From Ruminococcus flavefaciens AE3010 (GTDB taxonomy: Bacteria; Bacillota; Clostridia; Oscillospirales; Ruminococcaceae): a DNA stretch of 64,000 nt. Below the pieces are notes generated by a model, which made no database searches, was not told where the DNA came from, and saw nothing but the letters and a program-made list of their open reading frames with translations. The position numbers and the translations under genes are program-made. Location of the stretch: assembly GCF_000526795.1 (NCBI RefSeq), contig NZ_JAGT01000001.1, positions 2,493,501 to 2,557,500 on the forward strand, read 5' to 3'. Shown piece by piece: positions 30,446 through 38,724 of the stretch; position 1 is the first letter of the stretch; each line of letters opens with the position of its first letter.

Positions 30446-31333
30446 TTATACCTCCGTCATTCCCATACTCATTTCTTCTGACTGCTCGGAATCATATTCC
30501 CTAAACATATATATCGACATATTTTCTCCGAGAAAGTTGGGGCTGTTGTCTTGATTCAGAGAGATATAGCCATGTTCTCCTAGCTCTATAGGTTCCTTAG
30601 TTATGATAGAGCCTGCGTGGTTTACAGTAACATTCTTTTCAATAGCGCAGAAGTTGCCATTGTCGTCGTGCCTCAGATGATAACAGTACATTCCTTTAGG
30701 GATATCAGCATCTGTGATGCGCTCATTTGTGAATAAAGCAGGCAGATCCTCAATCTCAACACGCTCATATTCATCGTCATACTCGATATTGACATATCCT
30801 GTTTCACTGGCGTTCAGATATAAGGCGTAATCCTCTTCAAGACTTACATCCATTACTTTTGCGGCGAATTCAAGGCATTCTTTTTGACTTTCGGGGAAGT
30901 ATTCTTCTACGCGCTCACCATCGTAATAAACGTAACGCCCACAATTCCTACCGATATCTTCATCAGCCCATTCATGCTCCATTTTAACATCAGGAAACAT
31001 TTCTGACAGCTTTTGCAGTATTGGATGCGGAGCAGACCATGCCGTAAGGAATTTGATCTTACCATCTTGAAAGGTTGTATTTTCAGTATATCCATAGGAA
31101 TTCCACTTGGTTCCCCAATTCCCAATTCGCCAGTCATACCAGTTATTCTCGCCATAAAGCTCTCTTTCATGTATTCCCAGCGAGCCGTTGTAAACGGTAT
31201 CCGGCATAGGTAGTATTTTTTCAAAATCAACTGAACCTATGCCGTGTTCATCATTTTGTATTTCCTTCAGCATTGCTGAAATTCGGCTTTTATCGCCAGA
31301 GAAGGAAATTACATTTGTTACATGATTAGGCAT
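30446..31333 (-). CDS. Api92-like (DUF1281) protein with LPD28-type domain
   Basis: A 295-residue protein. The N-terminus MPNHVTNVISFSGD, then FEKILPMPDTVYNGSLG, WYDWRIGNWGTKWNSYG and FLTAWSAPHPILQKLS are the pattern of the ferredoxin-like Api92/DUF1281 domain of phages and conjugative elements. From about 205 the sequence IPKGMYCYHLRHDDNGNFCAI, NVTVNHAGSIITKEPIEL fits the large polyvalent protein-associated domain 28. Both mark mobile elements; the function is unknown (anti-restriction or defence-related roles are guesses). AAGGAG precedes the ATG. One base separates it from the next gene. Confidence 0.78.
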   Translation of the reverse strand: MPNHVTNVISFSGDKSRISAMLKEIQNDEHGIGSVDFEKILPMPDTVYNGSLGIHERELYGENNWYDWRIGNWGTKWNSYGYTENTTFQDGKIKFLTAWSAPHPILQKLSEMFPDVKMEHEWADEDIGRNCGRYVYYDGERVEEYFPESQKECLEFAAKVMDVSLEEDYALYLNASETGYVNIEYDDEYERVEIEDLPALFTNERITDADIPKGMYCYHLRHDDNGNFCAIEKNVTVNHAGSIITKEPIELGEHGYISLNQDNSPNFLGENMSIYMFREYDSEQSEEMSMGMTEV

Positions 31334-31411
31334 TTTTCATCTCCTTGTCTATTTCCTTTATATATTGAAATACTTTATCAGTAGGCAACAACTCCTTCCT
31401 TATATATATAT

Positions 31412-31440
31412 AAAGCCGTATTGATCAAACAATACGGCGT
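31412..31440 (-). terminator. Terminator of the DUF4314 gene
   Basis: GCCGTATTG (31414-31422) with CAATACGGC (31430-31438), followed on the minus strand by TTTATATATA. Confidence 0.65.
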
Positions 31441-31447
31441 ATATGGA

Positions 31448-31732
31448 TTATGTCATATTCATTTGTAATTCCGGCTCTTCTGTAATATTCTGGGTTTCGG
31501 ATAGTTCCTCTTTTACAGTATGGAAAGTATCAACACCAGGTATAAGTCCAAGCTGTCTTCCGTTTTCAAAAACACAGTGTATTGTACCTATATCATCTAC
31601 GGCTATAACTTTACCCTTGGTTCCGGAAGCTATAGGTCTTGGATCCTCTGGCATATTATCAACACAGATACCTGTTCCGGGAGGATACATATCCTTATAG
31701 CGTTGTATTGCCTGACTTGAAAGCTCTTTCAC
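31448..31732 (-). CDS. DUF4314 protein (integrative-element type)
   Basis: A 94-residue protein starting with GTG at 31732 behind [35 protein letters not shown] then [26 protein letters not shown] is the complete DUF4314 pattern (small SH3-like barrel). Such genes are common cargo of Firmicutes conjugative elements next to DUF1281 and LPD proteins; no biochemical role is known. It supports the island reading of this region. Confidence 0.85.
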   Translation of the reverse strand: MKELSSQAIQRYKDMYPPGTGICVDNMPEDPRPIASGTKGKVIAVDDIGTIHCVFENGRQLGLIPGVDTFHTVKEELSETQNITEEPELQMNMT

Positions 31733-31776
31733 TTATATCACCCTTTCAGATCAAAAAAGCCTGTTTTATGTAAGTA

Positions 31777-31805
31777 TTGATAATCTGCATAAGGTATGGT
31801 ATAAT
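31777..31805 (+). promoter_or_regulatory. Promoter of the macro-domain gene
   Basis: TTGATA (31777-31782), 17-base spacer, TATAAT (31800-31805), 33 bases before the ATG. Confidence 0.8.
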
Positions 31806-31838
31806 TTTATAAATAAGAGTGAAGGGGAGGTTGCTCGT

Positions 31839-32909
31839 ATGCCATTCAGGATAATCAGGAACGATATAACCAAGGTCAAAGCCGATGCTATTGTTAACGC
31901 TGCAAATTCATCTTTGCTGGGCGGAGGCGGAGTTGACGGCGCTATACATCATGCAGCAGGTCCGGAGCTGCTAGCGGAATGTAGAACCCTCGGCGGCTGT
32001 AAAACAGGAGAAGCAAAGATTACAAAGGGATATGCACTTGACTGTAAATATATCATACATGCAGTAGGTCCTGCATGGCATGGCGGTGATCGCTGTGAGG
32101 AAGAGCTCCTGCGTTCATGCTACAGGAATTCCCTTGAGCTTGCAAAGGAAAACGGCTGTGAGAGCGTGGCTTTTCCTTTGATATCATCGGGAATATACGG
32201 CTATCCGAAGGATAAGGCTCTTGATGTTGCAGTTTCCGAATTCAGAAGCTTCCTTGAAGAAAATGATATGGACATCACACTTGTCATATTCGATAAGGAC
32301 TCCTTTGAGGTTAGCTCTGGCATTGTCGGTGAAATAAGGCAGTATATAAGCGACGCTTATGCAAAAAAATGCGCTGACCGTGATAAAAGGAACAGAGATA
32401 GCGATATAGTTCTCGGTATGTACCATACTGCCGAAGCAGCCAAACAAAGTGGATTATTCGGCAGGAAGAAGGAAAGCAAAAAAGAAAGTTCTGCCAATAT
32501 CATGCTCGAAGAAGAGGCAGATATTTGCTGTGCGCCAAGTATTGCGCTCGAAGATATGCTTAAAACCCATGACGAATCCTTTTCGGAAGCTCTGCTCAGG
32601 CTCATAGATGAAAAAGGCATGACCGATGTGGAGACTTATAAAAAAGCCAATATTGACCGCAAGCTCTTTTCAAAAATACGCAGTGACAAGAACTACAAGC
32701 CTAAAAAGCAGACCGCAGTTGCTTTTGCAGTAGCCCTTGAACTTGACCTCGGTGAAACTGAGGAACTGCTGAAAAAAGCGGGCTTTGCTCTGTCAGACAG
32801 CCTGAAGTTTGACCTGATAATCCGCTATTTTATCGAACGCAGCAATTATAATATCTATGAAATAAACGAAGCACTGTTTGCTTTTGACCAGAGTCTCATA
32901 GGTTCATGA
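31839..32909 (+). CDS. Macro-domain protein (ADP-ribosyl hydrolase type) with C-terminal helical repressor-like domain
   Basis: A 356-residue protein. Residues 1-170 are a macro domain of the MacroD/YmdB type: [39 protein letters not shown] and [16 protein letters not shown]. It should bind ADP-ribose and remove it from proteins or from O-acetyl-ADP-ribose. Residues 175-235 are a charged linker. The C-terminal 120 residues ([35 protein letters not shown], then [15 protein letters not shown]) look like a lambda-repressor-like helical bundle often fused to macro domains in Clostridia. GGGGAGG precedes the ATG. It is adjacent to a vWA gene. Confidence 0.88.
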   Translation: MPFRIIRNDITKVKADAIVNAANSSLLGGGGVDGAIHHAAGPELLAECRTLGGCKTGEAKITKGYALDCKYIIHAVGPAWHGGDRCEEELLRSCYRNSLELAKENGCESVAFPLISSGIYGYPKDKALDVAVSEFRSFLEENDMDITLVIFDKDSFEVSSGIVGEIRQYISDAYAKKCADRDKRNRDSDIVLGMYHTAEAAKQSGLFGRKKESKKESSANIMLEEEADICCAPSIALEDMLKTHDESFSEALLRLIDEKGMTDVETYKKANIDRKLFSKIRSDKNYKPKKQTAVAFAVALELDLGETEELLKKAGFALSDSLKFDLIIRYFIERSNYNIYEINEALFAFDQSLIGS

Positions 32910-32932
32910 TTTGTCGCCTTAGAAGCGACCAA

Positions 32933-33016
32933 AATACCTCCGTGATGATGTATACTGTAATTACAGTAAAGGAAACGTGAAAGCGGTTCTGAAAAAAACA
33001 TCAAAACGGAGGTATT
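32933..33016 (+). promoter_or_regulatory. Possible ribosome-site sequestering hairpin before the vWA gene
   Basis: AATACCTCCGT (32933-32943) is exactly complementary to ACGGAGGTATT (33006-33016), which contains the ribosome site of the gene starting at 33020. In a transcript reading through from the macro gene, the 11-base stem would hide the site. A TATACT at 32951-32956 has no good -35 box. Confidence 0.5.
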
Positions 33017-33019
33017 ATC

Positions 33020-33667
33020 ATGAAAAAGAACTTGACTGAACTGGTATTTATCCTTGACGAGAGCGGCTCAATGAGCGGACTTACAGCTGATACTATCGGC
33101 GGCTTCAATTCTCTTATAGCAAAGCAGAAGAAAGAAGAGGGGGAGGCTCTTGTTTCAACCGTATTTTTCAGCAACAGCTCCAAAGTAATACATGACAGAG
33201 TGAAGCTGGAAGACGTTCCCAAGCTTACCGACAGGGAATATGTTCCTTCAGGATGTACTGCACTTCTGGACGCAGTGGGTGACGCAGTTCACCATATCGC
33301 AAATATCCATAAGTATGCCCGTGAAGAAGATGTTCCAGAAAAAACGCTGTTCGTAATTACAACGGACGGTATGGAGAACGCCAGCAGAAAGTACAGCCAC
33401 AAGGACGTGAAGAAGCTCATCGAAAAAGTGCAGGAGGAAAAGGGCTGGGAGTTCATATTCCTCGGAGCAAATATCGATGCAGCCGAGACAGCAGGCTCTA
33501 TCGGTATCAGCGCAGAACATGCAGTTGACTATCATGCTGATTGCTGCGGTACGGGAGTTCTTTACGAAGCAGTGGGCTGCGCTGTAAGCAGCGTAAGAGC
33601 CAAAAAGGGGCTGAATAAGGCATGGAAATGCTCTGTAGAAGCTGACAATGAGCGCAGGAAAAAGTAA
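33020..33667 (+). CDS. vWA-domain protein (TerY-like)
   Basis: A 215-residue single-domain vWA protein: VFILDESGSMSGLT (MIDAS Asp-x-Ser-x-Ser), PSGCTALLDAVGDAV (Thr) and FVITTDGMENAS (Asp). No membrane segment or signal, so it is cytosolic. This compact form is widespread in phage and stress loci. It lies 110 bases after the macro-domain gene on the same strand; whether both act together in ADP-ribose signalling is only suggested by order. It has a terminator right behind it. Confidence 0.88.
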   Translation: MKKNLTELVFILDESGSMSGLTADTIGGFNSLIAKQKKEEGEALVSTVFFSNSSKVIHDRVKLEDVPKLTDREYVPSGCTALLDAVGDAVHHIANIHKYAREEDVPEKTLFVITTDGMENASRKYSHKDVKKLIEKVQEEKGWEFIFLGANIDAAETAGSIGISAEHAVDYHADCCGTGVLYEAVGCAVSSVRAKKGLNKAWKCSVEADNERRKK

Positions 33668-33682
33668 TAATCTATAATACAA

Positions 33683-33716
33683 AAAGGCTGGACTCATAAA
33701 AGTCCAGCCTTCTATA
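33683..33716 (+). terminator. Terminator of the vWA gene
   Basis: AAGGCTGGACT (33684-33694) with AGTCCAGCCTT (33701-33711), then CTATATT. The following 33717-33919 is AT-rich and holds nothing I recognise. Confidence 0.85.
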
Positions 33717-33919
33717 TTAAATATTAACTTGGCATATTGAATAAGAAATGTAACAAAACTTCGTTAAAAATAAACAATGGATTTTGAAGCTGTTTTTATG
33801 CCAAAACGACTTCAAACTCGTCTGAAATGATGATTTCAAGGGTTCACTTCCCGTAACATCGGAGTTTTTCAGAAAATATATCTATGAAAATTGAAAAAAT
33901 TTTTCGACCCTGAGAATGC

Positions 33920-33949
33920 AAAAAATCCCCGAAAAATCGGGGATTTTTT
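33920..33949. terminator. Bidirectional terminator of the tRNA-Met/tRNA-Glu unit
   Basis: AAAAAATCCCC (33920-33930) with GGGGATTTTTT (33939-33949), loop of eight bases, T-run on either strand. Confidence 0.85.
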
Positions 33950-33980
33950 GTGAAATATCTATTTTGTAAAATAGACAAAG

Positions 33981-34052
33981 TGACCCGTACGGGAATTGAA
34001 CCCATGATTCCGCCGTGAAAGGGCGATGTCTTAACCTCTTGACCAACGGGCC
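33981..34052 (-). tRNA. tRNA-Glu (anticodon TTC)
   Basis: Acceptor GGCCCGT with ACGGGTC (one G-T pair), discriminator A, no encoded CCA; anticodon stem CGCC/GGCG with loop CTTTCAC; T-arm ATGGG...CCCGT with loop TTCAATT. Its 3' end and T-arm are duplicated at 28632-28652, marking the right border of the presumed island. Confidence 0.92.
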
Positions 34053-34055
34053 ATA

Positions 34056-34132
34056 TGGTAGCGGCAGTAGGATTCGAACCAACGACCAATCGGGTATGAA
34101 CCGAGTACTCTAGCCAACTGAGCTATGCCGCC
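34056..34132 (-). tRNA. tRNA-Met (anticodon CAT)
   Basis: Acceptor GGCGGCA with TGCCGCT, encoded CCA (34058-34056), D-stem GCTC/GAGT, anticodon loop TTCATAC, T-loop TTCGAAT. A T-T mismatch in the T-stem and a C-T pair at the top of the anticodon stem are noted. The features fit elongator Met; a CAT-anticodon tRNA-Ile cannot be fully excluded. Three bases separate it from tRNA-Glu. Confidence 0.85.
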
Positions 34133-34165
34133 ATAGATATTGCAGGCGTCACCTGCGACTAAATT

Positions 34166-34194
34166 ATTATAGTACAAAACGGGCAAAAAGTCAA
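34166..34194 (-). promoter_or_regulatory. Promoter of the tRNA-Met/tRNA-Glu unit
   Basis: Minus strand TTGACT (34194-34189), 17-base spacer, TATAAT (34171-34166). Confidence 0.85.
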
Positions 34195-34288
34195 GCACAG
34201 AAAGAAAATAATGCAGAAATTCGTTGACACGCACAATTTGTCACATACAAACAGGACTCTTGTTGGTGAAATTATAGCTTTGTCATAT

Positions 34289-34317
34289 TGACAAGAGCGG
34301 CAAAAAGGAGTAAAATT
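34289..34317 (+). promoter_or_regulatory. Promoter of the DUF5680 gene
   Basis: TTGACA (34289-34294), 17-base spacer, TAAAAT (34312-34317). Confidence 0.8.
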
Positions 34318-34348
34318 AAGTATCGAAATCAAAACAGGAGCCTACAAT

Positions 34349-34792
34349 ATGAACAGAACCGAAATAATTGATTTTCTCATAAGAGCCAAACGTGCCACAT
34401 ACGCAGGCAAGGGAGCTGAAACAGCGTCCTCACGTCCACAGTCCCACGACCTTGAATACTGCGAGGGAGACCTGATGTACCTCGACACCTTTCTCGGCGG
34501 CGAGCGCTTTGCGGGGGAGGAAGCCCTCTGGATAAGCGGCGCTCCTTACTGGAGCATGAATTACGCAGGCAGGGTCACGGGTACGCCTTTCAGCGGCGAT
34601 TTTCTCAAAGAAGCTCTGCTTCGTGTGCCTTTCGAGAAGCCCTTTCGCGGACCGCAGGAGTATACTGACGGCGACTACACATACAAGTGCGAGGTCAGCG
34701 GTGATTTTGAGTGGTTTCAGGGATATGAGACCATAGAGTACAAGGGCGCGGTAATATACGATTGCTATTTCCACGGCTCGGCAATAAAATAA
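34349..34792 (+). CDS. DUF5680 protein
   Basis: A 147-residue soluble protein with the family pattern: FLIRAKRATYAGKG near the start, RPQSHDLEYCEGDLMYLDTFLGG, a GEEALWISGAPYWSMNYAGRV core and VIYDCYFHGSAIK at the end. Most DUF5680 proteins keep these Tyr/Trp-rich words, but no activity is known. It is single-domain, cytosolic, under its own promoter. The next gene, a transporter, starts 14 bases after the stop. Confidence 0.85.
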   Translation: MNRTEIIDFLIRAKRATYAGKGAETASSRPQSHDLEYCEGDLMYLDTFLGGERFAGEEALWISGAPYWSMNYAGRVTGTPFSGDFLKEALLRVPFEKPFRGPQEYTDGDYTYKCEVSGDFEWFQGYETIEYKGAVIYDCYFHGSAIK

Positions 34793-34806
34793 TAGGTAGT
34801 GATAGA

Positions 34807-35763
34807 TTGTTTCTGAAAAACCTTATATTCAGCCTGAACGCCACAGTTCCCGTATTTCTTATGATGGTATTCGGCTGGTTCGTACACAGGATAAAGCTTC
34901 TTGATGACAACGCCACGGCGCAGATAAACAAATTCGTGTTCCGTGCGCTTCTGCCAGCACTGCTGTTCATGGACCTTTCCACAGCGGACTTCCGTGCAGT
35001 ATGGGACGGCAGGTTCGTGCTGTTCTGTATGTGTGTAACGCTTCTGAGCGTAGGCGTAGCGGTGCTGTACTCTCTGTTATTCAAGGACAGGGCAGAGCGG
35101 GGCGAGATAATACAGGCGAGCTACCGAAGCAGCGCAGCTGTTCTCGGCATAGCCTTTGTGAATAACATATATGGACACTCCACTATGGCGGCGCTGATGA
35201 TAGTGGGAACAGTTCCGCTGTACAACATAGCGGCAGTGACGGTGCTTGCGCTGACGTCTCCCGACAAGGACAGGAGCAGGGGCAGAAAGGCTCTTTTCCT
35301 CAGCACATTCAAAAGCATAGCCACAAACCCCATAATACTTGGAATAATCGTTGGTATAGGCTGGTCGCTGCTGAAGATACCTCAGCCCGTGATACTGTCG
35401 AAGTCAGTGACATATCTTGGAAATATGGCTACTCCTTTATCGCTGATAGCTCTTGGAGCTTCATTCAAATTCGGCGAAGCCAAGGACAAGCTGCCCGTGA
35501 CGGTGGGTATAGCCTTTATAAAGCTGCTGCTGTTCTGCGGAATATTCCTGCCTGTGGCAGTAAAGCTGGGCTTCCGCGGCGAGAAGCTCATAGCCATACT
35601 GGTAATGCTTGGAAGTGCCACCACGGGAAGCTGCTTTGTTATGGCGAAGAACTTGGGACACAAGGGTGTTATCACAGCATTTGCGGTAATGCTGACCACG
35701 CTGCTCAGCGCATTCACCCTGACTGGCTGGCTGTTCCTGCTGAGAACACTGGAATACATATGA
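34807..35763 (+). CDS. AEC-family (auxin efflux carrier type) transporter
   Basis: A 318-residue membrane protein with about ten helices in two halves. From TTG 34807 it reads MFLKNLIFSLNATVPVFLMMVFG, the usual family start; the longer open frame overlaps the DUF5680 gene and is unlikely. Other family words: NKFVFRALLPALLFMDL, ATPLSLIALGASFKFG and VMLGSATTGSCFVMAKNLG near the end. Substrates in bacteria are small carboxylates such as malate or malonate; here unknown. The ribosome site (GGTAGTGA) is weak, so translational coupling with the preceding gene is likely. Confidence 0.85.
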   Translation: MFLKNLIFSLNATVPVFLMMVFGWFVHRIKLLDDNATAQINKFVFRALLPALLFMDLSTADFRAVWDGRFVLFCMCVTLLSVGVAVLYSLLFKDRAERGEIIQASYRSSAAVLGIAFVNNIYGHSTMAALMIVGTVPLYNIAAVTVLALTSPDKDRSRGRKALFLSTFKSIATNPIILGIIVGIGWSLLKIPQPVILSKSVTYLGNMATPLSLIALGASFKFGEAKDKLPVTVGIAFIKLLLFCGIFLPVAVKLGFRGEKLIAILVMLGSATTGSCFVMAKNLGHKGVITAFAVMLTTLLSAFTLTGWLFLLRTLEYI

Positions 35764-36010
35764 AGCCGTTAGCCATTAGCCGCTAAGAACTAAGAGCTAA
35801 GAACTTAGTAGGGGCGCCGTTCCCTACATTGTGTCATTTAGGGTTTTACGGTTATTTGCGGACGCCCAAAGGGCGCCCCTACACATGGATTCATTACATT
35901 TATTGCGTAATTTGTGGGCGGATAATATCCGCCCCTACTACTATCTACTCACTACTCACTAATCACTAATCACTTGCATTTCATGAAGAAATGTACTATA
36001 ATTGATTCAA
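35764..36010. repeat. Intergenic mosaic of palindromic repeats and heptad arrays (copy 5)
   Basis: It begins with a heptad-like array (AGCCGTTAGCCATTAGCCGCTAAGAACTAAGAGC in outline), then TAGGGGCGCC, a GGACGCCC/GGGCGCCCC unit, and GGGCGGATAATATCCGCCCC, ending in an ACTCACTAATCACT array (35943-35975). No gene. Confidence 0.8.
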
Positions 36011-36040
36011 GCAAATTACTGCCAAAAAGGAGTGATATAA

Positions 36041-36850
36041 ATGCCGTACTGCACAAACTGCGGACGAAAGCTGAATGACGGCGAGGTATGCGGCTGCAGG
36101 GACGCTGCTCAGCAGCAGGTACAGCCTCAGCAGCCATACGAACAGCAGCCATGGGGCTATCCTCAGAACGGACAGCCGTACCCGAATCCGCCGTACCCAT
36201 ATCCGTACCCGTATCCGTATCCGCAGATAAAGCCGGTTGCCTATGACGGGACGCCTCTGCCGCCGCCGCCAAAGCCAAGCAAGATGTGGCTGCTTGCCAT
36301 AATCATACCATTCGGCTTGTTTTTTATTGCATTGCTGGTGCTCTTTTTTGCCGTGTATATGCCCTCTGCGCGGAGCTATTCCAATAAGGCGAAGCAGCGT
36401 AACATAAACTCTGTTGCAAGCGGCATCAGATCAGCAGCGAATGATACGCTCAACGAGCTCGATATTGAAGAGGAATGGGTAATGGGCGATTATATAATAA
36501 GCTCCAACAACGCATTAAACGTGTATGTTGGATTTGATGAGGAAAAATTCTATAAAAAAGAGGAGTTCCATTTCGCTGATCTGGATAAATACGAGTATTT
36601 TATCGTTGTCGAGAACGGCAAGCCCGTATATGCGGCGGTTTCGGAGAGCTGGCATGACAAAAAGGCTTATATCGGCACATATCCCTTAGAGTATGACAAA
36701 AATACGTATTATTATGCGCCTGTGAAGTATTCCGCAAAAGGCGAAAAGGTGTTTGTGAAAGATAAAGAGACGCTGAATGATCTGTATGAATATGCCCGCG
36801 AAGAATTCGAGAAGAAATTAGACATGAAAATGTATAAAGAGGAGAGATAG
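36041..36850 (+). CDS. Zinc-ribbon protein with Pro/Gln/Tyr linker and pilin-like membrane segment
   Basis: A 269-residue protein. N-terminal half zinc ribbon MPYCTNCGRKLNDGEVCGC (Cys4, 7, 17, 19), then a low-complexity linker (residues 22-80, with PYPYPYPYPYPQ), then a hydrophobic helix (84-107) that runs into YMPSARSYSNKAKQRNINSVASGIRSAANDTLNEL. This hydrophobic helix followed by a polar helix resembles the stalk of type IV pilins and pseudopilins, but without a prepilin peptidase site. The C-terminal 120 residues are a globular domain (KYEYFIVVENGKPVYAAVSESW). It is a clear paralogue of the next gene, with only two bases between them. Confidence 0.72.
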   Translation: MPYCTNCGRKLNDGEVCGCRDAAQQQVQPQQPYEQQPWGYPQNGQPYPNPPYPYPYPYPYPQIKPVAYDGTPLPPPPKPSKMWLLAIIIPFGLFFIALLVLFFAVYMPSARSYSNKAKQRNINSVASGIRSAANDTLNELDIEEEWVMGDYIISSNNALNVYVGFDEEKFYKKEEFHFADLDKYEYFIVVENGKPVYAAVSESWHDKKAYIGTYPLEYDKNTYYYAPVKYSAKGEKVFVKDKETLNDLYEYAREEFEKKLDMKMYKEER

Positions 36851-36852
36851 CT

Positions 36853-37617
36853 ATGCCATATTGTACAAACTGCGGAAGATCATTGCAGGACGGTGAGACT
36901 TGCGGCTGTACAGCTTCTCCCGAGCCTGCTGCACAGCCCGATAACAGCGCTGCACCGCAGAACGTTCAGCCATATAACGGCGGAATGCAGCCGCCGCCCT
37001 ATTCTTATAACGGACAGCCCTACCCCAATCAGCCCTATCCGCAGGGCTGGCCTGCACCGTCATTCGAGCAGCAGCTGGCGAATCCGCCAAAGAAGAGCAA
37101 TGCGTGGGTGTTTGCCATAGTCATTCCCATAATCGGCGCAGTGCTGCTCTTGCTGACAGCCATATTGGTCCCTGCAATGCTGGGCTACACAAAGAGGTCA
37201 AAGCAGGCGTCCATGTTCTCAAAGGCGACTACGCTGTACAAGGCGTCCAATACCGTCATGGTAGAGCTGGACGAGGAGGGAAAAGATGTTAAGGGCTACT
37301 ACATCATAAGCTCCGATAAGTCAAGAAACAGCTATATACCCTTTGATGTGGGGGAGTACTACGATAAACTGAAGAACTACATGGACGACGTCTGTGAATA
37401 CGAATATTTCATCGTCTGCCGCGACGGAATAGTTGAATATGCGGCTATATCCGAGAACTGGAACACCGCTACGGATCATATCGGCACATACCCGGGAGGC
37501 GTGAGCATAGGCATGAAAAAGTACTCCAGAGACGGACGCGGAGAGACTGCCGATAAGAAGACGAGCCTCAGCGATCTCTTTCTTTATGCGGTAAATAAAT
37601 TCTCCGAAGGATATTGA
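36853..37617 (+). CDS. Paralogue: zinc-ribbon protein with pilin-like membrane segment
   Basis: A 254-residue protein with the same order as its neighbour: zinc ribbon (MPYCTNCGRSLQDGETCGC), a Pro/Tyr/Gln linker, hydrophobic helix FAIVIPIIGAVLLLLTAILVPAMLG, then YTKRSKQASMFSKATTLYKASN and a globular end with the shared words YEYFIVCRDGIVEYAAISENWN and HIGTYPGG. AIPIxGxxxxxxIPxxxxYxxxAKQ is very close to class III pilin or pseudopilin stalks. GAGGAG precedes the ATG. A terminator follows, so the two genes form one unit, a tandem duplication. Confidence 0.72.
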   Translation: MPYCTNCGRSLQDGETCGCTASPEPAAQPDNSAAPQNVQPYNGGMQPPPYSYNGQPYPNQPYPQGWPAPSFEQQLANPPKKSNAWVFAIVIPIIGAVLLLLTAILVPAMLGYTKRSKQASMFSKATTLYKASNTVMVELDEEGKDVKGYYIISSDKSRNSYIPFDVGEYYDKLKNYMDDVCEYEYFIVCRDGIVEYAAISENWNTATDHIGTYPGGVSIGMKKYSRDGRGETADKKTSLSDLFLYAVNKFSEGY

Positions 37618-37628
37618 TATAATAAGCA

Positions 37629-37660
37629 CGGGCGTGGCAATTGTCACGCCTTTTTTGTAT
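37629..37660 (+). terminator. Terminator of the zinc-ribbon pair
   Basis: GGCGTGGCA (37631-37639) with TGTCACGCC (37642-37650), then TTTTTTG. Confidence 0.85.
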
Positions 37661-37707
37661 ATTCCCGCAAAAATGCCGCATAATACTTCCGAAAGAGAGG
37701 TATGTAT

Positions 37708-38724
37708 ATGGCAGAACGAATCGCAAGGGGAGTTTTCCGCATTGAAGCTCCTGTCAGGATAGAGAGCTACGCCGCAGTTGTGGGCGAAAAAGAGGGCGAG
37801 GGTCCTCTCGGGGACTGCTTTGACGAGATCATAAATGACAGCCACTTCGGAAAAGACACATGGGAGCAGGCTGAGACCCGTTTCCAGCTTGAAGCTGTGG
37901 GACTTGCCCTGCGCAAGGCAGGTCTGCAAAAGGAGAACATCGACCTCATATGTGCAGGCGACCTTATCAATCAGTGCATAGGCTCGGCGTACAGCGTCAG
38001 GGAGCTCTCAGTGCCGTTTCTCGGGCTTTACGGAGCTTGCTCCACCATGGCTGAGGGATTGCTCATTGCTTCCGTAATGACAGACAGCGGTATCGCGGAG
38101 CATGCTGCGGCGGTGACCTCCTCACATTTCTCCACGGCAGAGCGGCAGTTCCGCTTTCCTCTGTCCTATGGCGGTCAGCGCACTCCCACATCTCAGTGGA
38201 CGTGTACTGCTTCGGGAGCTGTCATAGTTTCCCGTAACAGCGGCAGCATCACTGTGGCAGGGGGATGTATAGGCAAGATAGCCGACCTTGAGATAACCGA
38301 CATCAACAATATGGGCAGCGCTATGGCGCCTGCGGCTGCGGACACCATAATGCGCTATTTATCGGCAACGGGAACTGCTCCCGAGGACTACGACTATATC
38401 GTTACGGGAGACCTTGGCGTGGTCGGAAGTCAGCTGCTTGTGGACTTTCTCCTGAAGCAGGGAGTGGATATCACCGCGCAGCACCGCGACTGCGGAGCTA
38501 TGATATTCGACATCGAAAAGCAGGATATGCACTGCGGCGGTTCGGGCTGCGGCTGCGGAGCAAGCGTGCTCTGCGGTAATTTCCTCCCCATGCTGGAGCG
38601 CGGAGAGGCTGAGAATATACTCTTTGCCGCCACGGGAGCTCTTATGTCGCCCATGTCATTGCAGCAGGGGGAGAGCATACCCTCAATATCACATCTGGTC
38701 CATCTGAGAAAGGAAAGAGCATGA
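37708..38724 (+). CDS. spoVAD: Stage V sporulation protein AD
   Basis: A 338-residue thiolase-fold protein. ATG 37708 has AAAGAGAGG seven bases upstream. Recognisable words: IESYAAVVGEKEGEGPLG, the DLINQCIGSAYSVREL segment, PFLGLYGACSTMAEGL, SSHFSTAERQFRFPLSYGGQRTP-like core and GSGCGCGASV near the end. SpoVAD is part of the SpoVA channel complex that moves dipicolinic acid into forespores in Bacillus and Clostridium; it binds DPA. It overlaps spoVAE by four bases. spoVAC, normally just upstream, is missing here. Confidence 0.92.
   Translation: MAERIARGVFRIEAPVRIESYAAVVGEKEGEGPLGDCFDEIINDSHFGKDTWEQAETRFQLEAVGLALRKAGLQKENIDLICAGDLINQCIGSAYSVRELSVPFLGLYGACSTMAEGLLIASVMTDSGIAEHAAAVTSSHFSTAERQFRFPLSYGGQRTPTSQWTCTASGAVIVSRNSGSITVAGGCIGKIADLEITDINNMGSAMAPAAADTIMRYLSATGTAPEDYDYIVTGDLGVVGSQLLVDFLLKQGVDITAQHRDCGAMIFDIEKQDMHCGGSGCGCGASVLCGNFLPMLERGEAENILFAATGALMSPMSLQQGESIPSISHLVHLRKERA

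Noticed and set aside
33830..33860. GGGTTCACTTCCCGTAAC resembling a tRNA T-arm
   Set aside because: No matching acceptor or anticodon arm around it.
35940..35980. Possible CRISPR-like direct repeats (ACTCACTAATCACT)
   Set aside because: Units are seven bases with no spacers; they are heptad arrays found next to the palindromic repeats. No cas genes are in the window.
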